From: Clostridia bacterium
Lineage (GTDB): Bacteria; Bacillota; Clostridia; Oscillospirales; CAG-272
Assembly: GCA_017504605.1 (NCBI GenBank)
Contig: JAFVQW010000010.1
Coordinates: forward strand, 1-53,031
Direction: 5' to 3'
DNA: 53,031 nucleotides
The translations under genes were made by a program, and so were the position numbers. The notes beneath the pieces are model-generated. The model worked only from the letters and a program-made list of their open reading frames with translations, was not told where the DNA came from and searched no databases. Of the stretch, positions 1 through 7,108 are shown piece by piece (the first letter of the stretch is position 1; each line of letters opens with the position of its first letter).

Positions 1-1049
1 ATTTCGCCCGTTTCCTCGTTCTTTATGCTGTTACTAAAAACAAAGTAATAGGCATCGGGATTTCCGCTTAAATTAAACCCTGAGTGCTTATACGCACCGT
101 AATGGTAGCCTTTGTCGTGCGGTAAAAATGCGTATTGTTTCGCTTCTCCCTCGGCGTATATAACCTCGCCACGTGTTCCGAGATACTTAAAGTTTCTCCC
201 GATTAAATAGTTATAAACGCTTTCAAGGTATTCGTGAAATTCATCTGAATCGGTGTCAAATAAAATTGTTTCGCTGTTCAAATTAATACAATCAATATCC
301 GTCGGCGCAGGCAAGCCCTCTACCATAAACTCCGAGAGCCTTTCGGAAGAAAAGAATTTAGCCTTTTCAAAAGCATTCCTTCTTTTTTTGCTTGCGATGC
401 TTGCCGGAACAGCGATAGCTGTAATAACGATTGCGGCAATTACGATTACAATAATGATTCTCTTAACAAGCGTAGGATTATCTTTAAGCCTCTTGACCGT
501 TCCTTCTGCCTTAATCTTCTTTATGAGCTTTATGACGGCGTAAGTCAGAATAGGTAAGCCAACCGAGATAGCAGCAATCAAGCACATAATAGGTGCGTCG
601 ATACCGAAGAAAATTCCTTGTATCAAGAATAGCACAACACCAGTCACGAGGATAATACCGCTAAGGATAAGGCCGTCCTTTTTCAATAGCATTAGCAGTA
701 TGCCAAACGCCGCTGTGACGATACCTATTCCAAGCATAAAAGGCATAATTGCACCGAGCACGAAGGATAAACCGCCAAGAGAGGTAAGCACAATTCCAAT
801 AATTTTGAATATGGGAAGATTCTTTTCAACATAAACAACCTTCGGCGGTGCTTCTTCACCGTTTGCAAGATATTCAACGCTAACGCCAAAAATCCTTGCA
901 AGTCCTATAAGGTTGCTCGTGTCCGGCTCTGTATGATTAGTTTCCCATTTTGATACAGCCTGCCTTGAAACGTCGAGTAGCTCGGCAATATATTCTTGTG
1001 ATAAATTCTTTTCTTTACGGCATTTTGCAATACGCTCACCGATTGTCAT
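1..1049 (-). CDS. XRE-family HTH regulator with C-terminal membrane segments (partial, 3' end off the window)
   Basis: The reading frame is open from an ATG at 1049 to the window edge (at least 349 residues). An AACGGAGGC ribosome site lies just upstream. Residues about 5-60 form a classic XRE helix-turn-helix (IAKCRKEKNLSQEYIAELL, then VSRQAVSKWE). After a short linker come four or more hydrophobic stretches (roughly residues 90-220), including one rich in Ile and Val, then a soluble tail. Proteins with this layout are usually membrane-tethered transcription regulators in Clostridia; the ligand or target is unknown. It is the last host gene seen on the left. The C-terminus lies outside the window, so total length is unknown. 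Confidence 0.85.
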   Translation of the reverse strand, partial: MTIGERIAKCRKEKNLSQEYIAELLDVSRQAVSKWETNHTEPDTSNLIGLARIFGVSVEYLANGEEAPPKVVYVEKNLPIFKIIGIVLTSLGGLSFVLGAIMPFMLGIGIVTAAFGILLMLLKKDGLILSGIILVTGVVLFLIQGIFFGIDAPIMCLIAAISVGLPILTYAVIKLIKKIKAEGTVKRLKDNPTLVKRIIIVIVIAAIVITAIAVPASIASKKRRNAFEKAKFFSSERLSEFMVEGLPAPTDIDCINLNSETILFDTDSDEFHEYLESVYNYLIGRNFKYLGTRGEVIYAEGEAKQYAFLPHDKGYHYGAYKHSGFNLSGNPDAYYFVFSNSIKNEETGE

Positions 1050-1219
1050 AGTAATGAGCCTCCGTTTTCGATAATAGAGGGGGTGGATACGTAGCATTTT
1101 ATCTGCCGCAGCTGTCGCCCTCGTGGTAGTATTTTACCATCAAGCCCTGAAAAACACCACCAACTATCGCGCAACTTTGGGTTGCACGGGGAATTTTCTT
1201 TAGAAAATACGTTTCAGCC

Positions 1220-2353
1220 TTAGCTTAGATGTTCAAGAAGCTCTCTCGGCACCTCCAACAAGTCAACACACCAACAAATCTCAACCGCAGGAAAGTTAAC
1301 GTCGGGCTCCGGCTGATAAACCGTTTTACATTCAATTTTATTTGTATTCACATCATAAAAATAATCCACGGGAATAAAATCAGCCGAACCGCTGACACAT
1401 CTTAAATAGCAAAGCATCACCTTTCCCTCAAAAAGAGTATCAAATGGCCCTTCGTACGGTACGCCTATATCGGATAACAATTTACAATAATCCTCTGAAT
1501 TATCAGCCAGATAATACTTTCCGTCATAGAAATCATATTCTTCTATCAAGCCTTCTACGTTATATCCGTACGATAACCTTTGCAATATATCGGAAAGCTT
1601 TATTTTGCCCGCGCTTGTCCAATAAATACTTGCGCCCTCATTAAGCCCCTCTGCCCATTTCTCATTCCAATTTTCACCGGGAGCAGCTACGCCGAAGTAA
1701 ATATTGGTCATATTATTTCCATTGAACACCCACGAACCCATTTTTTCAATAGAAGCGGGTACCCAAATGGTTTTAAGGCTTGTGCAGTTCTCAAATACCG
1801 AACCGGTAATTTCCTTTACATTCTTGCCGAGTGAAACCCTTTCAAGTGATGTGCAACCCTCAAAAGCACTTGCATAGATGTACTCGGTAGCGTCGCTTAT
1901 TACAACGGTTTTAAGGTTGGTGCAGTTCTCAAAGGCGCTTACGCCAATAGTAACGACACCCTTTCCTACGTTCACGCTTGTAAGAGCGGTCTGACTTTCA
2001 AATGCATCACCGTCAATACTCACTACGCTATCGGGAATATCGACAGAGGTAAGCTTGTATTCACTCTCAAATGCATCGTAGCCAATCTCTACGACAGGGA
2101 GTCCTTGGTACTTTGCGGGAATAACAACGTCGCCGCCCCTGTATCCCGGGCCGACTCTGTCAAGCTCGTATCCCGATTCGTCGGCTGTAAGCTTGAAAAC
2201 AAGCTCGTATTCAAAGCTGCAAGCATCACAAACACCGTCACCGTTTTCGTCGATGTGGTCAGCACATTTTTTATTGCAGGATGCAAGTAGTGTTACGCAC
2301 ATAATGGCGCATATTAAAGATGTGAATAAAAAACAAGTAATTATCTTCTTCAT
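1220..2353 (-). CDS. BspA-like leucine-rich-repeat lipoprotein
   Basis: The protein has 377 residues. I chose the ATG at 2353 because TTGAGGACTT lies just upstream and the protein then begins with a lipoprotein signal peptide (MKKIITC, hydrophobic core, lipobox LLASC with Cys26). A DxDxDGxCD-like motif (DENGDGVCDAC) follows, then about six repeats of roughly 23 residues with the LRR_5/BspA pattern (AFENCTNLKTV, AFEGCTSLERV, VFENCTSLKTI). The C-terminal 120 residues are non-repetitive. Such proteins are anchored to the outer face of the membrane and often act in adhesion. It lies next to the repeat array and the prophage border; nothing in the sequence ties it to the phage. Confidence 0.85.
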   Translation of the reverse strand: MKKIITCFLFTSLICAIMCVTLLASCNKKCADHIDENGDGVCDACSFEYELVFKLTADESGYELDRVGPGYRGGDVVIPAKYQGLPVVEIGYDAFESEYKLTSVDIPDSVVSIDGDAFESQTALTSVNVGKGVVTIGVSAFENCTNLKTVVISDATEYIYASAFEGCTSLERVSLGKNVKEITGSVFENCTSLKTIWVPASIEKMGSWVFNGNNMTNIYFGVAAPGENWNEKWAEGLNEGASIYWTSAGKIKLSDILQRLSYGYNVEGLIEEYDFYDGKYYLADNSEDYCKLLSDIGVPYEGPFDTLFEGKVMLCYLRCVSGSADFIPVDYFYDVNTNKIECKTVYQPEPDVNFPAVEICWCVDLLEVPRELLEHLS

Positions 2354-2442
2354 ATAAGTCCTCAATATTAATAGTTGTTTGTGCAAAGTATTACATAAAC
2401 AGTATATCACAGCCTAATGAAAAAATCAAGGCATGGTGTCGG

Positions 2443-2785
2443 CAACAGAAAAGGGCTTTCCTTGCGGAAGCCCTTTTGCGACGGGAATTTGCTCCGCCTT
2501 ACGAGCTCTCCACGGGAGAGGGCGGAGCAATGTTACGAACCCGTCATTGCGCTTCGCGCAACGACGAGTTCGATGGTAGTCGCTTGCTCCAACAGAAAAG
2601 GGCTTTCCTTGCGGAAGCCCTTTTGCGACGAGAATTTGCTCCGCCTTACGAGCTCTCCACGGGAGAGGGCGGAGCAATGTTGCGAACCCGTTTCGTGCAA
2701 AGCACGAAAGCGGGTCGAAAGTGTCGCTTGCTCCAACAGAAAAGGGCTTTCCCTGCGGAAGCCCTTTTCTGTTGGAGCAAGCGAC
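2443..2785. repeat. Tandem structured repeats (about 147, 144 and a short third unit) carrying tRNA-Gly 3'-tail copies
   Basis: Three units start with CAACAGAAAAGGGCTT at 2443, 2590 and 2734. The first two are followed by an identical second hairpin (TTGCTCCGCC paired with GGCGGAGCAA) and then a diverged third hairpin. Units 2 and 3 are preceded by GTCGCTTGCTC, so 2579-2596 and 2723-2740 are inverted copies of 18 of the 24 att-core bases, which are the 3' end of tRNA-Gly plus flank. The AAGGGCTTTCC/GGAAGCCCTT hairpin resembles a Rho-independent terminator. Open frames across the array are low-complexity shadows. It looks like a non-coding dispersed repeat, possibly grown by duplication of the tRNA terminator region. 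Confidence 0.75.
2723..2785. repeat. Perfect 27-bp inverted repeat abutting attL
   Basis: The left arm (2723-2749) and right arm (2759-2785) are exact reverse complements around a 9-nt loop. The right arm overlaps attL. Read on the - strand, this is the tRNA-Gly tail followed by AAAAGGGCTT...AAGCCCTTTT, so it probably held the host tRNA's own terminator before integration. Confidence 0.85.
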
Positions 2786-2791
2786 GGGAAT
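2768..2791. other. attL core (24-bp direct repeat)
   Basis: The 24 bases beginning TCTGTTGGAGCAAGCG are identical to 42721-42744; the flanking bases differ on both sides. They equal the last 19 nt of tRNA-Gly plus 5 nt of flank, reverse complemented. This copy carries only the tRNA tail, so it is the phage-distal remnant. Confidence 0.93.
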
Positions 2792-2857
2792 ATAAATATA
2801 ACTAAATATAGTATTCGTCCTCGTAGGATTTGCACTATATCTTGTGCTTGTGTTGTA

Positions 2858-2880
2858 TTTAGGAACATTTTAGGAACAAA
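2858..2880. promoter_or_regulatory. Candidate integrase arm-type sites, left end
   Basis: TTTAGGAACA occurs twice in tandem, at 2858-2867 and 2869-2878. The second copy extends to TTTAGGAACAAA (2869-2880), which recurs in the same orientation at 42588-42599 beside attR. Short direct repeats shared by the two ends of a tyrosine-integrase prophage fit arm-type integrase binding sites; the role is inferred. Confidence 0.5.
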
Positions 2881-3161
2881 CATCATCAAATTTTTATTCA
2901 TACGAGGCACAGAACGAGATTTTAACATTTCGCCCTCGAAATTTTATTTTAGAGTTTGTGCGTTAATAAAATATTCACAGTTTTTTGCTCATTTTCCGTC
3001 ATTCCCTGCTGACAGAGAACAAATAAAAGAAAAAGGAACCCAAAAAGAAAACAAAAAAGAGAGCTATTGATTAAATGGTTTTTTTATTATATAACACTCT
3101 CTCTTTCTCTCCCTCTTGTGAGAAAATCGGTGTTTTTTTCGTGTCGATAGGTAAAAATGTG
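2881..3161. other. Non-coding phage left end
   Basis: The sequence is AT-rich, with homopolymer runs (AAAAGAAAACAAAAAAG near 3040 and CTCTCTCTTTCTCTCC near 3100). No gene with a credible start and ribosome site is seen here. Together with 2792-2857 and the leader at 3211-3326, this makes a gene-free stretch of about 530 bp that carries arm sites, a promoter and a terminator. Confidence 0.6.
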
Positions 3162-3210
3162 AAAAACGCAAAAGATAGTGACCAAAAGCACTTTTGTTTG
3201 TGGTATAATA
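3162..3210 (+). promoter_or_regulatory. Late promoter copy 1, with internal CAAAAG-CA-CTTTTG dyad
   Basis: A perfect TATAAT (3204-3209) is preceded by TGTGG and, about 18-20 bp upstream, by GTGACC. The dyad CAAAAGCACTTTTG lies between the -35 region and the -10. The 49-bp block recurs at 16540-16588 with a single inserted T. It drives the terminase operon, through the terminator at 3256. The dyad may be an activator, operator or antiterminator site. Confidence 0.75.
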
Positions 3211-3255
3211 GACTTAACCAAATAAAAATCAAAGTGCCATATACCCATTGAGGTC

Positions 3256-3299
3256 AGAGCCATAGTACACGATATGATGTACATGGCTCTTCTTTTTTT
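3256..3299 (+). terminator. Leader terminator between the late promoter and the terminase genes
   Basis: The stem AGAGCCAT/ATGGCTCT (3256-3263 with 3283-3290) is extended by GTAC/GTAC after one bulged A, and is followed by TCTTTTTTTG. It lies about 45 nt after the predicted transcription start and before the terminase small gene, so it would block late transcription unless read through. Confidence 0.75.
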
Positions 3300-3326
3300 G
3301 CTTTGGATTATGAAAGGAGTTTTACT

Positions 3327-3815
3327 ATGAGCAAAAAGAAGCAGCCAAAAGAACCGCGAGCGGATAACGGTCAATTTCTCCCCGGGAATACTGTCGGCCT
3401 GAATACCAGATTCCAAAAAGGACACGATTCTTCCAGTAAATACAGTGCATCGTATCCCGAGCAGATGATTAACTACTTTCTATCCTCCGAGCACGCATTC
3501 CCCACCTTTGCCGGCTTTGGAGTAAGTATCGGAGTGCTTATTGAAACGCTCGAGAGATGGCGAGACAAGTACCCCCAATTCAAGAACGCCTACGCGCTAT
3601 GTAAGCAGATTCAGGAGGACAGGCTTTGCAACGGTGGCCTAAACCGAATGTACGACCCGTCTATGGCTAAATTTCTGCTCCAAAATAACCACGGAATGCG
3701 TGAGAAGAGCGAGCAAGAAATTAATGCTACCGCAAATGGCGCCTTTAAGGTTGAAATTTCATATTTCGACGAGGAGAACGATAATGCCGGGAATAAAGCT
3801 TCAGATAACACGTAA
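3327..3815 (+). CDS. terS: Terminase small subunit (P22 gp3-like)
   Basis: The protein has 162 residues. It starts at the ATG at 3327 after GAAAGGAG. It should bind phage DNA and recruit the large subunit for headful-type packaging. The basic, Gly/Asn-rich N-terminus is followed by a helical DNA-binding region (FGVSIGVLIETLERWRDKY, about residues 65-85), which resembles the HTH of P22-type small terminases, then a segment ending YDPSMAKFLLQNNHGM, common in this family. The tail is acidic. The gene overlaps terL by 32 nt. The call rests on motif resemblance plus position directly before terL. Confidence 0.8.
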   Translation: MSKKKQPKEPRADNGQFLPGNTVGLNTRFQKGHDSSSKYSASYPEQMINYFLSSEHAFPTFAGFGVSIGVLIETLERWRDKYPQFKNAYALCKQIQEDRLCNGGLNRMYDPSMAKFLLQNNHGMREKSEQEINATANGAFKVEISYFDEENDNAGNKASDNT

Positions 3816-5166
3816 GCAAGGCGAGTTTATAAAGGCCTCTGCGGGCGAGGTCCTCTTCGGCGGAGCTGCGGGTGGCGGCAAGTCTTACGGACAGGTTATC
3901 GATGCACTTCTCTTCGCGCTCAAGTATCCCGGCTCAAAGCAGCTTATATTACGTAGGACCTTCGCGGAGCTGGATAAATCCATTATAAGAACCGTAATGT
4001 CGCTCTACCCTCTATCCATATGGAGCTTTAACGCATCGTCGCATACGGGGCGTTTTGCGAACGGCTCAATAATAGATTTTGGCTACTGTGCCACCGAAAA
4101 CGACGTCTATCAGTACCAAAGTGCCGAGTATGACGTTATCCGCTTTGATGAGCTGACACACTTCACCGAGGCTCAGTACGTTTATCTTATATCGCGAGTG
4201 AGAGGTGCTAACAGCTTTCCGAAGCAAATAAAGTCTTCTACTAACCCCGGAGGTGTCGGTCACACCTGGGTAAAGGAGCGCTTCGTTGACCCGTCACCGC
4301 CAAATACCGAATTTGTCGGAGACGGCGGCATTACACGAATATTCATTCCCTCGCTGATTACCGACAACAAGCCGCTGATGAAGAGCGACCCCGACTACCG
4401 TAAGCGCCTCGAGGCTCTACCCGAGAAGGACAAAAAAGCACTGCTATACGGAGAGTGGAATATCCTCGAGGGCACGTACTTTAACGAGTTTTCAAGAGAG
4501 CGGCACGTCGTGGAGCCCTTTAAAATCCCTGCCGATTGGCGTAAATACAGAAGTATCGACTACGGACTTGACCGTCTCGCCTGCCTTTGGGTTGCCGTCA
4601 GCTCCACGCGTGACGTGTACGTGTACCGCGAGCTGTGCGAAAGCGACCTTCCGATAAGCGCCGGAGCAAAAAAAATACTCGCTTATACCCAGGCAGACGA
4701 AAAGATATACTCCACCCTCGCGCCCCCCGACCTGTGGTCGCGCTCTCAGGAGACGGGGCGTAGCAAGGCGGCGCTCTTCTATGACAGCGGCCTCGGATTG
4801 ACAAAGACATCGAATAACAGAGAGGCGGGGTGGCTATCAATCAAGGAGCTGCTCTCTACCGATACAAACGGCCACGCAAGGCTTCACATCTTCAATACCT
4901 GCACCGAGCTTATTCGTTGTCTCCCCGCACTGCAGCGTGACAAGCGTAAGCCCACCGACTGCGCTATCGAGCCCCACGATATAACGCATGCTCCCGATGC
5001 TTTGCGCGGCTTTGCTATATACTGGACACGGCCGAACGACCCGCCGCCTCCACGTCGCACGCGCTACCGCCCCGATATCCTCGAGGATTATATGAACGGA
5101 ACCGAGGAAGAAAGAGCACAAATAAGATTAATTTACGGAGAACCTGATATTTATGAAAATTTCTGA
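3784..5166 (+). CDS. terL: Terminase large subunit (ATPase and nuclease)
   Basis: The protein has 460 residues. I chose the ATG at 3784 because the next residues (MPGIKLQITRKQ) begin the conserved domain; upstream in-frame codons overlap terS. The packaging ATPase shows Walker A GGAAGGGKS (residues 26-34) and Walker B VIRFDE (D122, E123), with SSTNPGG further on. The C-terminal RNase H-like nuclease starts near YRSIDYG (about residue 252). It should translocate DNA into the prohead and cut it at the end of each headful. It overlaps the portal start by 14 nt, implying coupled translation. Confidence 0.95.
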   Translation: MPGIKLQITRKQGEFIKASAGEVLFGGAAGGGKSYGQVIDALLFALKYPGSKQLILRRTFAELDKSIIRTVMSLYPLSIWSFNASSHTGRFANGSIIDFGYCATENDVYQYQSAEYDVIRFDELTHFTEAQYVYLISRVRGANSFPKQIKSSTNPGGVGHTWVKERFVDPSPPNTEFVGDGGITRIFIPSLITDNKPLMKSDPDYRKRLEALPEKDKKALLYGEWNILEGTYFNEFSRERHVVEPFKIPADWRKYRSIDYGLDRLACLWVAVSSTRDVYVYRELCESDLPISAGAKKILAYTQADEKIYSTLAPPDLWSRSQETGRSKAALFYDSGLGLTKTSNNREAGWLSIKELLSTDTNGHARLHIFNTCTELIRCLPALQRDKRKPTDCAIEPHDITHAPDALRGFAIYWTRPNDPPPPRRTRYRPDILEDYMNGTEEERAQIRLIYGEPDIYENF

Positions 5167-7108
5167 TGTACCAAAGGCCGAGAAGCTCGCCTTTTTCCAA
5201 GAGCTTTACCAGGATGCACGGACAAAAACCGCTGAGGACAGAGCCCGCCTCGAGCAGCACCTGAAGCAATATAAGGGAGATACCGCAATCGACGGCTCGG
5301 ACGTTCCGGCCGATATCGTTAGAAACATCACCTACGAATTTATCGAGAGCCAGGTGGCGAACAACATACCGACCCCCGTCGCCTCTCCCGAGATGTACTC
5401 GGAGCTCAACGAGCGCCGCGCCCGCACCGTTGAAACACTGTTAAATGCCCTACGGCAAAAGCTCTCATTCAAGGAGATGAACGACATTGACGAGCGTTAT
5501 ACTTACATTTACGGCGGCTCTGTGTGGCTCATAGAGTGGGACGAATCTGTCGTAACTCACAACACCGTCGGCGGTGTGCGCGTGTCCTGTATATCCCCGA
5601 ACGATTTCGTAGGACAGCCTAACATATTCAGAGTCGAGGACATGGAATACTGCTTTGTGAGGTTCGTCACCACGAGGGAGGATATAGAACGCCGATACGG
5701 TGTATCCGAGGATACCGCCACGCAGGCAGCCGCCGAGGACGAGATAGCCGACGAGGATACCGCCGAAATTGTCGTTTGCTACTACAAAAACGACGACGGT
5801 AAGGTCTGTCAGTACGTCTGGGCGGGCGACGTAGAGCTGCTCGACATTGACGACTACTACGCGAGAAAACGCCGTGTGTGTAAAAAATGCGGAAAGCGAG
5901 AGGAGGTCTGCACCTGCGAGGATGCGGGCGATAAGGACTACGAGCTCAAGAGCTCTGATTGTGAGGAGCTCGAGAGAGATATAAAGCTCTCGGACGGCTC
6001 CCTGTTGCCGAGGCTCTCAAAGAAGATAGAGAACGGACAGTACGTCTATGACACGCGGAAGGCAAACGCCATAAATGCAGAGACTAATATGATGGTGTTT
6101 GATGAAAGCCTTCTGCCGCATTTAACGGAAGAAAGAATCCCCGTAGAAGAGCCTACGAGGCTTCCCTACTATATGCCCGACAGGCTCCCCATCGTAATCA
6201 GGAAGAACACCTCGGAGGAAGGGCGCCTCTACGGTCAGTCGGACTGTGAATTTGTGAGACCCCAGCAGCAGGCAATAAACAAGGTGGAAACGCGCATAAT
6301 GCAAAAGCTGTTACGCGCCGGTGTTACTCCCGTGATTCCCGAGGATGCTTCAATATCCGTAGGCAATTCGATTTTCGGTAAGGTTATCAAGATAAAGCCG
6401 GGCGAGAGCATGGCTCAGTACGGCAAAATAGATACCACGCCCGATATCTCGAAGGACATAGCAGAGGCAGAGCGCCTCTACGACCACGCGAAGAGAATAC
6501 TCGGAATTTCAAACAGCTTCCAGGGGCAATACGACAGCTCGGCACAGAGCGGCGTGGCGAAGAAGCTGCAGATTCAGCAATCGGCGGGCCGCTTGCAATC
6601 CAAGCGAGAGATGAAATGCACGGCGTATGCCGAGATATATAAAATTATCTTCAAATATTACCTCGCTTATGCCGACGAGCCTCGCCCCGCTATATACAAG
6701 GATGCAGAGGGCAAGCTGCAAAACTACGCCTTTCTCCGTTACGACTTTGTGGAGCGTGACCTCGATACAGGCGATTACTACTACAACGACGATTTTATTA
6801 TTTCCGCGGAGGAGGGCGTAAACTACGAGGAATACCGCGAGTTTCTCTGGGAAGAGGCGCGCAAAAATCTTCAGTCAGGCGCCTTCGGAGACCCGAATCA
6901 GCTCTCGACAAGGCTTATATTCTGGCTCACGATGGAAAAAGCACACTACCCCGGTGCTCACGATATGGTTGACCGTATAAGAGCACAGATAAGCTCTCAG
7001 ACGGAGCAGGTTAAAACCGAGAACACGGCTCTTAAGGAAGAGCTCGGTAACCGTATCGCATACGAGAATTTATTACATAGCATAGCAGGAGGAGAAAGCA
7101 ATGGCTAA
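5153..7108 (+). CDS. Portal protein with a cysteine-rich insertion
   Basis: The protein has 651 residues and should form the dodecameric ring at the capsid vertex through which DNA enters and leaves. The start at 5153 overlaps terL. The family core is suggested by the helical N-terminus, the segment around QSDCEFVRPQQQAINKVETR (about residues 362-381) and a C-terminal coiled-coil-like helix (QTEQVKTENTALKEELGNR). Its length and helical tail fit P22-like portals. An unusual feature is a small CxxC...CxC cluster at about residues 243-255 (CKKCGKREEVCTC), which could bind zinc. It overlaps the next gene by 8 nt. Confidence 0.88.
   Translation: MKISDVPKAEKLAFFQELYQDARTKTAEDRARLEQHLKQYKGDTAIDGSDVPADIVRNITYEFIESQVANNIPTPVASPEMYSELNERRARTVETLLNALRQKLSFKEMNDIDERYTYIYGGSVWLIEWDESVVTHNTVGGVRVSCISPNDFVGQPNIFRVEDMEYCFVRFVTTREDIERRYGVSEDTATQAAAEDEIADEDTAEIVVCYYKNDDGKVCQYVWAGDVELLDIDDYYARKRRVCKKCGKREEVCTCEDAGDKDYELKSSDCEELERDIKLSDGSLLPRLSKKIENGQYVYDTRKANAINAETNMMVFDESLLPHLTEERIPVEEPTRLPYYMPDRLPIVIRKNTSEEGRLYGQSDCEFVRPQQQAINKVETRIMQKLLRAGVTPVIPEDASISVGNSIFGKVIKIKPGESMAQYGKIDTTPDISKDIAEAERLYDHAKRILGISNSFQGQYDSSAQSGVAKKLQIQQSAGRLQSKREMKCTAYAEIYKIIFKYYLAYADEPRPAIYKDAEGKLQNYAFLRYDFVERDLDTGDYYYNDDFIISAEEGVNYEEYREFLWEEARKNLQSGAFGDPNQLSTRLIFWLTMEKAHYPGAHDMVDRIRAQISSQTEQVKTENTALKEELGNRIAYENLLHSIAGGESNG

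Noticed and set aside
253-543. A 96-residue hydrophobic open frame on the + strand
   Set aside because: It is the antisense of the membrane segments of the XRE protein; hydrophobicity comes from complementary codons, and the - strand frame has the HTH and ribosome site.
2443-2785. Possible CRISPR array
   Set aside because: The repeats are about 147 bp, only about two and a half copies, contain internal hairpins and no short unique spacers; no cas genes are nearby.
2417-3070. Open frames on both strands across the tandem repeats
   Set aside because: They are low-complexity products of repeated non-coding units (repeated RKGLSLRKPF), with no ribosome site.
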